DNA from: Ptychodera flava
Lineage: Eukaryota; Hemichordata; Enteropneusta; Ptychoderidae
Direction of reading: 5' to 3'
Assembly: GCF_041260155.1 (NCBI RefSeq)
Contig: NC_091929.1
Location: 49,243,389-49,307,388 of the forward strand
Length of the DNA: 64,000 bases
Of this stretch, positions 35,889 through 45,904 are shown one piece after another. A program made the position numbers and the translations under genes. Position 1 is the first letter of the stretch. Each line of letters opens with the position of its first letter. The notes under the pieces are model-generated. The model was given only the letters and a program-made list of their open reading frames with translations, was not told where the DNA came from and made no database searches.

Positions 35889-37298
35889 GCCGGTGTTCTG
35901 CCATCTATACTCATTGCCATCTACACTCTGTTTGACCTTTGACACATACACTGGCATATCACTCAATTGTTATGCAAATAAAGTATCGCATTCAATCTAT
36001 ACTCTGCCCTTGACATGGCGCAGGGAAAGTGGGAGGAAACATCTTTTACAAGTTGAATTTACGATCAACGGGCTGACTTGCCCAAGCAGAACCATGACAA
36101 CGACTCAACAAAGCGAGGGTTAGTATAGTCTATGGCCAGAAGAAATGGTTGCAGGGAGTAAAGATGGCAATGTATGGAGTATAGATGGCATGAGTATAGA
36201 TGGCAAGTGCACTTGCCATCTATACTCCATTGCCATCTATACTCCATTGCTGTTGATACTTTGTTGTCATCCATACTCCATCACTATCTATACTCCATTT
36301 ATCTATACTTAATTGCTTTCTATACTCCATTACCATTTACCGTATACTCCATTGCTGTTGATACTTTGGTGTCATCCATACTCCATCACTATCTATACTC
36401 TGGACATTGCTATCTATACTTATTGCTTTCTATACTCCATTGCTATCGATCTATACTCCATTGCTATCTATATCTTTTAACCTTGACGAGAAAGAAGTTT
36501 TGAATTCTGAACTGAATTCATTTGCTCTAAGGCCGATTGATTTTAATCACTCACTGTTTGATTCAGAACAATGAAAACTTCACTGAGGTTTATTTCTATA
36601 ATAAGTAAAACAGATTTCTTTGTTTAATTTTATTTAGTCCATCATCCAACGGGCGCTAGCCCATTTACAGGATAAGGTACCCACAACCCTTTACCCCAAT
36701 GGAGCACTGAGGAGTAAAGTGCCTTGCTCAAGGGCATGAAGATTCAATTTATTTTAGACATTTTTTGTTTAACAGTGACTCAACAAATCAAGGGCTAGTA
36801 TAGATTATGGCCAGTAGAAATGGTCGCAGGGAGTAAAGATGGCAATGGATGGAGTATACACTGGAGTATAGATGGCAGGAGTATAGATAACAAGTGCACT
36901 TGCCATCTATACTCCATTGCCATCTTTACTCCATTGCTGTCTACAAATATACATAAATTGCTATCTATAGTCCATTGTTATTTTTATTCATTACTATGAC
37001 AAGAGAGAGGTTTTTGAAAGGTACACAATGGATTCTAAACTTAATTCATTTGATCTAAGGCCAAATTATTTAAATCATATACTGTTTTGATTCAGAACAA
37101 TGAAAACTTCAATAAGGTTGTTTATTTTTATAATAAATAAAAGAACTAAGAAGAGACTTCTTCTACATTATTTCTTTGTTCATTATATTTCACGAGGATT
37201 TAATTCCTTTGGGAGATAAGTTTGACAATGACACGACAGATCGAGGGCAAGTACAGTGTATGGCCGGTAGAAATGGTTGTACGGAGTATAGATGGTAG

Positions 37299-37868
37299 TG
37301 TTATGTAGGTCATTTCCCCCACACTCATCATGACCTGAGTTCAATTAGTCTAGAACATTCTCAAGGTCACTGCCCTTAATGACCTCACAACCTTGAATTC
37401 AATTAGTCATGTTTGGAATGTTCTGGAAAGTTGATTAGTTGTGTAAGAGAGATAATTTTAGAACAGTAATTAGCATGTCAATAAAAGTTCTAGATTGTTC
37501 TTATATGCCTTTATAAAAGGGACGTGCTCAGCTTCCAGTCAGACTTTTGGGATCGTGTCTCTTGTGTGTTACTAAACTCCAGCAGTAGTCATTCTCAAGA
37601 CTTTTCAAGACCTTCACTGCCAACGCTGGATTTATACTGTGGACTTTGTGCAAATTCAAGCCTGCAAGCCAAAGGACTGTTCATTCATCCGACTGACTGT
37701 TACAACTCTGAGACTGGAGCTTTGCCGTCCCAGCTGAGATAAGTAGTCTGTACACTTTAAAGCTTGTATCCTATCCCTAACTTAGCAATTAGTTTTATTT
37801 TCGTAATAAATTTTGTTTAAACGTTAACTGCTGAGTTCACCCTTTGTTCGTTTTCTCTGCACGTAACA
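37299..37868 (+). repeat. Gmr1-like element, 5' LTR
   Basis: Begins TGTTATGTAGG and ends CACGTAACA. A TATA-like TTATAAAAGGG lies at about 37511 and an AATAAA near 37806, consistent with U3, R and U5 parts. Confidence 0.92.
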
Positions 37869-37871
37869 AAT

Positions 37872-37888
37872 TGGGGGCTCGTCCGGGA
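37872..37888 (+). other. Primer-binding site, tRNA-Pro type
   Basis: TGGGGGCTCGTCCGGGA starts three bases after the 5' LTR. It equals the first 17 bases of the well-known tRNA-Pro primer-binding site of murine leukaemia virus. Confidence 0.85.
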
Positions 37889-37969
37889 GACGAATATTTT
37901 GAGCCGTTTGACAACATTTTGCCAGCCTTTTCAAAACTACTGTACACTGTGAACTCAGCCAAATCCAAT

Positions 37970-39330
37970 CATGGCGGAATTTAAACCAGACGAATTTATG
38001 GATGACCTTGATCAGGACACATTTAATTCCCTCAGAAAAGACAACCTCATAACACTGGCCAATTTCCTTAAAGTAGATGTCAAAAGATCTATGCGCAAGC
38101 GGGAAATACAGTACCGTATTGCCAAACATCTAGTTGATTTAGGCCAATTTGAGGAATCCACCCTGAAAGATTATGAGCCCAAGTCTACCTCTGAACTCAG
38201 AAAATTAGAATTAGAAATGCAGACAAATTTGGAGATCAAGAAACTAGAATTACAAATGAGAGAAAAAGAATTACAAATGGAAAAAGAGAGACAGGCAGAT
38301 TTGGAGCTTAAGAAATTGGAATTAGAAAAGGAAATGAAAGAAAAAGAATTGCAAATGGAAGAAAGACAGAAAGAAAAAGAAAGGCAGGAAAGATTAGAAA
38401 TGGAAGAAAGACAGAGAGAAAAAGAATTGCGATTAGAAGAACAGCGATTACAGGTAGAAATAAAACGTTTAGAGCTTGGACAGTCAGGAAAATTCTTCCC
38501 TTCAGACAATTTTGACATCACTAAGCATTTCAGGTTAGTTCCCCCTTCCAAGAAAAGGATGTTGACAAATATTTTCTCCATTTTGAGAAAATTGCTCAGA
38601 GTCTGAATTGGCCTAAGGAGTCCTGGTCTATGCTTTTGCAGAGTGCTTTGGTGGGTAAAGCCAGAGAAATTTACATTCAGTTGTCAGTAGAGCAGGCTTC
38701 AGATTATGATTCTGTGAAGGAATTAATTCTCAAGGGCTATGAGTTGGTGCCTGAAGCTTACCGTCAGAAATTTAGGGATTGTGAGAAGGTGAAGGATCAA
38801 ACTTATGTTGAATTTGCTCGAACAAAAGAACAACTGTTTGATCGTTGGTGCTCTTCTGAAAAGGTCAGTCAGAATTATGACAAATTACGACAGCTTGTTT
38901 TGATTGAGGAATTTAAAAGGTGCATCCGGAGTGACATCAAGACGTTTATCAATGAACAAAAGGCAGATACATTGGAGGTTGCTGCACGTTTGGCCGATGA
39001 TTATTCATTGACCCACAAATCTTCCTTTCTCAGCAAACCATCCCAGTCCTTTTCATACAGAAACAATGCAGGTAAATTTAACTCCTCCTTTTCATCCAAG
39101 AATTTCTCAAAGGACAGTAGAAAATCAAATGACAACAGTTCACAAAGTTCAAGTAACACTCCCACATCATCAGATCCCAAGTCTCAATCTCCTTCTGACA
39201 AACAGTTTGGTACACTTTCTTGTAATTATTGTAAGAAAGACGGCCATTTAATGTCAGAGTGTTTCAAATTGAAAAGAAAACGTGAAGGTCAAAGTGGTCA
39301 AAGTGGATCTAAGCCAACCGGCTTTATTTC
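37970..39330 (+). mobile_element. Gmr1-like element, gag part
   Basis: Begins MAEFKPDEFMDDLD. It has a long Glu/Lys-rich, probably coiled-coil stretch, a retrotransposon-gag-like middle, and a single zinc knuckle of the CX2CX4HX4C type near 39225-39270. Fossil copy. Confidence 0.8.
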
Positions 39331-39479
39331 TTCATCAACTCAATTAGAGTCTAATAATGTGTGCAACACATTTTCTGAGGTTAAACCCCTCTCATCCCCA
39401 ATTAATGAGGTCAAGGTCAATTCTTCTCAAGATAGCATTATGGGTATTTTCGAGCCATTTATTCATAATGGTTTTATAT

Positions 39480-39640
39480 CACTTTCTAGTGATTTTTCTT
39501 CTGCTACCCCTGTCAAAATTTTAAGAGATACCGGGGCTTCCCAGTCTCTTTTGTTGGCAGATACCCTGCCGTTTTCTGAAAAGTCATTTCAGGTTCTAAA
39601 GTTCTTATTAAGGGGGTAGATTGTAATGACTACATTCCTG
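39480..39640 (+). mobile_element. Gmr1-like element, protease part
   Basis: Shows the aspartic protease signature DTGAS followed by a hydrophobic run. Fossil copy. Confidence 0.75.
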
Positions 39641-40099
39641 TTCCTCTCCATAATGTCTACTTGTCTTCGGACTTTGTTTCTGGACCTGTGACTTTAGGTA
39701 TTAGGCCTTTTTTGCCTTTTGAAGGGATTCACCTTCTCCTTGGAAACGACCTTGCTGGGGACAAGGTCATTACTAATCCACTTGTGACCGATAAACCTAG
39801 TTTAGATCAGGATCCAGAGCCAATTGAACAAGAAATTCCTGGGTTATTTCCTTCATGTGCTATTACTCGAGCCATGTCAAAGAAAACTTCCGAGAATCAA
39901 AATACTCTCAAAATAATGTCACAGATGTTGACTTAAATGACACCTTTCTCAGTCAGGTGTTTGACACGGATCATTCCGTTATCCCTCGTGGATTTGAAAC
40001 TTCCAGTAAAACTTCTGCTGACCAAAGTCAGACATTTTCTAGATCAAATCTCATTGCAGAACAACACAAAGACCCAGATATTTTGTCTTTGTTTGACAG

Positions 40100-41300
40100 G
40101 GTAGATGATGAAGATAAAACTTCAGATAGCTCTGTTTCCTATTATACAAAATCTGGTATTCTCATGCGTAAATGGAGACCTCCAGATGTCTTGGTTGATG
40201 ACGATTGGGCTATAAAACATCAAATTGTGGTTCCAAAGCCCTATCGTGCTGAAATATTGCACCTGGCCCATGAAACGCCCTGGGCTGGTCACTTAGGAGT
40301 CAGGAAAACTTATCATAAAATTCTCAGTCACTTTTATTGGCCTAATCTCAGGCAGGATGTAGCACATTTCTGTAAAACTTGTCACACATGTCAAATGGTA
40401 GGAAAGCCAATCAGACCATTCCAAAGGCCCCTTTACAGCCAATTCCTGCATTTCAAGAACCATTTAGTAGGATACTAATAGACTGTGTTGGGCCCCTACC
40501 AAAAACAAGATCAGGAAATGAGTACATGTTGACAATTATGTGTACATCAACTCGGTTCCCAGAAGCCATACCACTGAGAAACATAAAGACAAAGACTATA
40601 GTGAAAGCTTTAGTCAAATTTTTCACTTTATTTGGCCTCCCTAAATGTGTCCAGTCCGATCAAGGCTCCAACTTTATGTCTGGAATTTTCAACAAGTAAT
40701 GGATCAGCTAGGCATTAAACAGTACAGGTCATCCGCCTATCATCCAGAAAGCCAGGGTACTCTTGAGCGATTTCATCAAACTTTGAAAAACATGATTAGG
40801 ACCTACTGTTTTGACACAGAGAAACAGTGGGATGAAGGAATTCATTTTTTGCTCTTTGCTGTTAGAGAGTCAATTCAGGAGTCTCTTGGTTTTAGCCCAT
40901 TTGAGCTTGTATTTGGACATACAGTCCGTGGCCCACTTAAGCTCGTTAAAGAGAAATTCCTATCAGACGATGATGATTGTCTGAATATTTTGCAATATGT
41001 GTCAGATTTTCGTACAAAACTCTCTAAAGCATGTGAATTAGCCAGAGAAAATCTTGAGTCATCTCAGCAGTCAATGAAAACCAAATATGATAAAAACACC
41101 TCAAAACGGAAGTTTGAACCAGGTCAAAAAGTTCTTGTTCTACTTCCGGTTCCTGGCAAACCACTCCATGCTCGTACTTTGGGCCATACCTAATTGATAA
41201 GAAATTGAGTGATTTAAATTACATCATAATAACACCTGACAGGCGAAAACAAAAACAGCTATGTCACATAAATATGCTTAAGCCATATTTGGATAGGGAT
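40100..41300 (+). mobile_element. Gmr1-like element, integrase part
   Basis: An H2C2 zinc-binding region (GHLGVRKTYHKI and a CHTCQ pair) is followed by the catalytic core with the DDE residues in LIDCVGP, SDQGSNF and GTLERFH. It lies upstream of the reverse transcriptase. Fossil copy. Confidence 0.85.
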
Positions 41301-41549
41301 AATCCTACTATAACTCAGCCTGTCAGTGCAGTCAGTTCAAACCATTATGAAGATAGTGATACTGAAACTGACTTGAGTGAAAATACTCTAAACTCAAAGC
41401 TGGGCTCGGTCAAGCTTCAGAACTCAGAAATCCTGGAGAAGCTGGAGTCTACAAAGTTGGCACACTCCAGCCAGAACAACAACAACAGGTGAAAGAACTG
41501 CTCCATGAATATAAACACCTGTTTCAAGATGTTCCAACGAGGACAAACG

Positions 41550-42260
41550 TCATCTACCACGACGTTGATGTTGGGGACAGTAAGCCTGTAAAACAACATC
41601 CATACAGACTGAATCCAACAAAAGCGAAATATCTCCAGGAAGAAGTCAAATACCTGCTGGACAATGACTTTATTGAATCCAGTAAAAGTAACTGGAGTTC
41701 GCCGTGCATACTTGTTCCCAAATCAGACCACAGTTATCGTATGTGCACGGACTTTAGGAAGGTCAACACTTTAACAAAGACAGACACTTTCCCATCCCGA
41801 GGATTGATGACTGCATCGACCGAGTGGGAAAAGCCAAGTATGTGACAAAATTTGACCTACTGAAGGATTTTGGCAAGTCCCTCTGACGGATCGTGCTCGT
41901 GAAATATCCGCCTTTGTTACACCAGACGGATTGTTCCAGTACAAGGTGATGCCATTCGGAATGAAGAACTCTCCGGCAACGTTCCAACGGATGATCAACG
42001 ACGTCATATCCGGGCTAGACGGGTGTGCAGCCTACGTTGACGACGTCGTCCTGTATAGTGACACCTGGGAGGAACACATCAAGCTCATGCGGAAGTTCTT
42101 TGAGAGACTGAGCAAAGCAATGTTGACTGTCAACCTTGCCTAATCTGAGTTTGGTTGGGCGAGGGTAACTTACCTCGGACATACTGTAGGACAGGGTGAG
42201 GTAAAACCTGTTGATGCCAAAATCAGTGCCATTTCAAGTTTTCCCATACCAAACTGCAAA
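41550..42260 (+). mobile_element. Gmr1-like element, reverse transcriptase part
   Basis: Recognisable Ty3/Gypsy motifs: WSSPCILVPK, RMCTDFRKVN, MPFGMKNSPATFQR and the catalytic YVDDVVLY. Fossil copy. Confidence 0.88.
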
Positions 42261-42469
42261 CGACAACTGATGCGCTTTCTCGGTATGGCTGGTTACTACA
42301 GAAAATTCTGTCCAAATTTCTCCACAATTACTGAGCCTTTGACTAACTTACTTAAAAAGAAAGTAAAGTTTGTTTGGTCAGAGCAATGTCAACAGGCATT
42401 TGATACACTTAAAGCCATATTGCAAAGTGCTCCAGTGTTGTCTGCACCAGATTTCACTTTGCCATTCAA

Positions 42470-42840
42470 ATAAGCTGTGGATGCTAGTGATACGGCTGCT
42501 GGTGCTGTTTTATTGCAAGAGGATAGTCATGGTGTAGATCATCCTGTTTGCTATTTTTCACGCAAATTTAACAAATCCCAGAGAAACTACTCTACAATTG
42601 AAAAAGAGTGTTTATCTTTGATATTAGCTTTACAGCATTTTGAAGTTTATGTTACTTCTTCAAATCAGCCAATAGTGGTTTATATTGATCACAACCCTCT
42701 TGTTTTTCTGCAGAAATTTAAAGGCAAAAATCAGAGATTGCTAAGATGGAGTTTAATGTTACAGGAGTTTAATCTTGACATTAGACATATCAAAGGCAGA
42801 GACAATTTAATTGCAGACTGTCTCTCTCGTATTTAGAGTT
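42470..42840 (+). mobile_element. Gmr1-like element, RNase H part
   Basis: Shows DASDTAAGAVL, YSTIEKECLSLILAL and VVYIDHNPL, the usual gypsy RNase H blocks, and ends DNLIADCLSR shortly before the polypurine tract. Fossil copy. Confidence 0.88.
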
Positions 42841-42959
42841 TATTGTTGTTCACTTTGAAGAAATTTTACTTTAGAGTACAACAAAATTTGAGTACTTAAA
42901 TCCTTTTCAAGATTACATTTCTAAAAGAAAGATTTTTCTTTGAAAAATTTTCTTTTTTT

Positions 42960-42971
42960 GAAGAGGGGGTG
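42960..42971 (+). other. Polypurine tract
   Basis: GAAGAGGGGGTG lies immediately before the 3' LTR, the expected plus-strand priming site. Confidence 0.8.
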
Positions 42972-43538
42972 TGTTATGTAGGTCATTTCCCCCACACTCA
43001 TCATGACCTGAGTTCAATTAGTCTAGAACATTCTCAAGGTCACTGCCCTTAATGACCTCACAACCTTGAATTCAATTAGTCATGTTTGGAATGTTCTGGA
43101 AAGTTGATTAGTTGTGTAAGAGAGATAATTTAGAACAGTAATTAGCATGTCAATAAAAGTTCTAGATTGTTCTTATATGCCTTTATAAAAGGGACGTGCT
43201 CAGCTTCCAGTCAGACTTTTGGGATCGTGTCTCTTGTGTGTTACTAAACTCCAGCAGTAGTCATTCTCAAGACTTTTCAAGACCTTCACTGCCAACGCTG
43301 GATTTATACTGTGGACTTTGTGCAAATTCAAGCCTGCAAGCCAAAGGACTGTTCTTCATCCGACTGACTGTTACAACTCGAGACTGGAGCTTTGCCGTCC
43401 CAGCTGAGATAAGTAGTCTGTACACTTTAAAGCTTGTATCCTATCCCTAACTTAGCAATTAGTTTTATTTTCGTAATAAATTTGTTTAAACGTTAACTGC
43501 TGAGTTCACCCTTTTGTTCGTTTTCTCTGCACGTAACA
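42972..43538 (+). repeat. Gmr1-like element, 3' LTR
   Basis: 567 bp, matching the 5' LTR almost exactly. Followed directly by GTAG, the second copy of the target duplication. Confidence 0.92.
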
Positions 43539-44579
43539 GTAGGAGTATAGATTGCATGTATACATGCCATTTATACTCCACTGCTATCTATACTCTTTAG
43601 CTGTCTATACTTTGTTGTCATCTATACTCGATTGCTACCTATATATGATAGGTTCAGAACTGAATTTCTGATACAGATCTTCATTGTAAAAGCTGCTCTG
43701 ATATATTTTTAATATACCAGAGAGACAGTGAATAAAGACCATTACTGCTGTGAGTTAACGGAATCATTGACAAATTCTACCAGTCAGCGACTTTGGTAAA
43801 TGGATGCTTGGAGTACAGTTGGCAATTGCTTTCAATAATCAAGATTACAAACTAGAAACAATGCCTTTCACTTCGGGCGTTTTGCAAGAAAAATTGTTAT
43901 AAATGGATCTCAAATATATTAAAGTATTAGTACATTACGGAGACAAAACAAAAAATACAAAAAAATGAAAACATGACTGACAACATAAAAAACTACCAAA
44001 CTTCAGAATGTGAGTTCACACAAAAATATCACGGATCAACCAATCGCCAGTATAGCTACGGGACCCAGGCCACTACCCATGCACTGTACACCCTGTGAAG
44101 TTCGTACATAGAGATCCGATCTGGAAGACTGGTTAGCTTAGGTGTACACAGTGCAGTGGGTTCTGCAATGAAATCAAAAATTTTATGTCGTTTTGCAATT
44201 TCTTTAACATTTGGAAAACAATATTTTTTCTGTTAATAAAAGTGGAGTATAGATGGCAAAAGAGCATAGATGGCACCTTACACTCTGCCATCACACTCAC
44301 ACTGGCAGTTATTTGCATAACAATGGAGTAACATGCAAGTGCATGTGTCAAAGGTCAAACGGAGTGTAGATGGCAACGAGTATAGATGGCAGAACACCGG
44401 CTCCCTAATCTAAACATAAAGTTTTCGACCAATGGCCGCACCCGCGGTTCAGCTGTTGGTGCAGACAGTAGAAGTGATAGACATATATTAATTATTCCAC
44501 GAATGGAGACATTCTGTAATCCTCTATAGACCCACGGGGACTACTTTATGGGGGTTGACATACATGGTGGAGTAAATAC

Positions 44580-44679
44580 CTTTAGGACTGAAGAGAATGC
44601 CACGTGTATATCTGCCACTGGATACAGTCTTGTTACGAGTCGCTGTCTGTTGCTCTCGATCCCGTCCCAATGATGCCAT
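44580..44679 (-). CDS. Possible first coding exon of zinc-finger gene A
   Basis: A minus-strand ATG at 44679 opens 33 codons (MASLGRDREQQTATRNKT, then SSGRYTRGILFSPK) and ends AAAG|GTATTT, a weak donor in phase 1. That phase fits the acceptor at 35512, giving the junction PK-E-CSAIC. Upstream the DNA is GC-richer and carries a perfect DR1 element at 44841-44853. With the other two exons the model would encode about 873 residues. The 33 residues resemble no family I know, and the exon could belong to another gene. Confidence 0.35.
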
Positions 44680-44840
44680 CTTGATACCACGATTCCTGTT
44701 GCTCAAACCCTTAAAAACGTGGAAACATTCCAAAAATGTAATAACAGGAGAACATTACGGAAGAAATGGCTATTTTTAGCGTCGGTAGAGTGCTCACCCC
44801 CAGCTGCGAGACGCTGACCCTGCTGGTCTTGTCAAACGTT

Positions 44841-44853
44841 TGACCTTTGACCT
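44841..44853. promoter_or_regulatory. Perfect DR1 nuclear-receptor element
   Basis: TGACCTTTGACCT is the complement of AGGTCA-A-AGGTCA, the consensus for HNF4/RXR-type receptors. It lies about 165 bp upstream of the putative minus-strand first exon at 44679. Similar half-site pairs also occur in the terminal repeats of the TIR element, so it may be chance or repeat-derived. Confidence 0.45.
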
Positions 44854-44879
44854 GTGAAAGAAACACCCCACCCCCCTAT

Positions 44880-45100
44880 TGTTGGGGGCGCTTTTCGCTG
44901 ACAGACTTGAAGCACACGCGAAAAAGACGTTTTTAGGGTCTATGAGCGGTGTGAGGCTTATAGTCTGTTACATGCTGCAAGTTTATGCTACGTGTCGACG
45001 TTCTGATATTCTCCTGCTTCTAATGAAAAGGACACGGAAATGCATTCTTTACATCATTCAGACTTCGAAGGAGGGTCGGCCGGAAATCATTGGGAGTTTA
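44880..45100. other. Unassigned sequence next to the putative promoter
   Basis: A plus-strand frame of 135 codons stays open from here to 45286 but matches no family I know, and its second half overlaps a repeat. I do not call it a gene. Confidence 0.3.
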
Positions 45101-45342
45101 GGTTGGGCTTGCACAAAATGCATTCTTTACAATAACACATTTGTCGTACGCATCTGTCCGCACTTCGACGTGAACATAGGTGTGAAGGATGCTGAAACGA
45201 TAGATTATGTAACATTTGGTCATGGCAAACTCGTTCCAAGCATTGCTCAGCTGCTATGTACACTGTGGTGCAGACGTTTCGTGTGATAAAGAATGTAGTT
45301 TGTGCAAGCCATCCAGACCCGTCCCTATCTTATAATAATTCG

Positions 45343-45460
45343 TGCAGACCACAGTTGCGAGTGTAGTGATATATACCGGCTGCCGCGTAGTATAATAATT
45401 GCATACTACGCGGCGGCCGGTATGTATCACTGGGCCTACACTCGCAACTGTGGTGCAGAC
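45343..45460. repeat. GC-rich hairpin
   Basis: GTGCAGACCACAGTTGCGAG on the left is mirrored by CTCGCAACTGTGGTGCAGAC on the right, with an inner pair CGCGTAGTAT and ATACTACGCG. Confidence 0.85.
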
Positions 45461-45667
45461 CTTAGCTTTCATGTAATAGAGGTAAAAAAATGTAAAAACT
45501 ATTTAAATGAAAATAATATGTATTTCGTACAGGCCCATATCGACCTAGCCCCTATCTTATAATGTAATTCTTGCAGATCTTTCATGCAATAAATGTAAAA
45601 CATGTAACAACTGTATTAAATCACTCCGTGTCGGTGATTAAATGTAAAGAAAGTATTTCATGCAAGC

Positions 45668-45746
45668 CTAGACTGTAAAGCCCAGTCGTGTGCGGGCGCT
45701 CCGTACCTCCGCCCCCGAAAACACACGACTGGGCTTTACAGTCTAG
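45668..45746. repeat. Perfect 25-bp-arm hairpin
   Basis: CTAGACTGTAAAGCCCAGTC and five more bases at 45668-45692 are exactly reverse-complementary to 45722-45746. Confidence 0.88.
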
Positions 45747-45904
45747 TGCAAGCCCATCTACACCTAGCCCTCGATCTTTTAAACAGAACAAACAAAATTT
45801 AAAAAATTGCCAAAGTTACAGCTAATGGATCTTTAAATATCGGACATTTACTTTCTAGTTTCGAAGTTTGGCGTCCACAATATTTCTGTCATACATAACA
45901 TCTA

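Larger units (their letters stand above)
37299..43538 (+). mobile_element. Gmr1-like Ty3/Gypsy LTR retroelement (broken copy)
   Basis: 6.24 kb with two LTRs of about 570 bp, flanked by GTAG (37295-37298 and 43539-43542). Domains run gag, protease, integrase, reverse transcriptase, RNase H. Integrase before reverse transcriptase is the Copia-like order that defines the Gmr1-like group of Ty3/Gypsy elements. The LTRs show no substitution that I can find and only about five single-base length differences, so the insertion is recent. The coding region is broken, with roughly ten interruptions. It landed inside the GAGTATAGATGGC repeat of the TIR element. Confidence 0.92.
35889..44401. mobile_element. 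Hairpin-rich TIR element, split by a nested LTR element
   Basis: The left end GCCGGTGTTCTGCCATCTAT and the right end (read back, identical in those bases) are terminal inverted repeats. They continue for about 100 bp through TTGCCATCTACACTC, TTTGACCTTTGACACAT and TTATGCAAATAA. Without the nested Gmr1-like insert (37299-43538) the element is about 2.27 kb. Its interior has three direct units starting with CAACAAA..GAGGG and TATGGCCAGTAGAAATGG, each holding GAGTATAGATGGC motifs and their complements that fold around AAGTGCACTT (36207 and 36897). A unit also shares TTGATTCAGAACAATGAAAA (36560 and 37092). No coding capacity. A target duplication is not clear. Confidence 0.78.
45100..45790. repeat. 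Diverged tandem units with inserted hairpins
   Basis: Three diverged copies of a phrase running from GTGCAGAC through TTTCATG/ATAA to GCCCATC..CCCTATCTTATAAT are seen near 45270-45335, 45455-45563 and 45570-45780. Two palindromes interrupt them. Confidence 0.6.

Noticed and set aside
37872-37888. Part of a tRNA-Pro gene
   Set aside because: It is the primer-binding site after an LTR, and no cloverleaf is present.
38171-38581. Serine/asparagine-rich minus-strand frame of 136 codons
   Set aside because: Antisense of the Glu/Lys-rich coiled-coil part of the retroelement gag.
44879-45286. 135-codon plus-strand frame beside the putative zinc-finger gene start
   Set aside because: No family signal, and its end overlaps a diverged repeat. 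Possible but not supportable.
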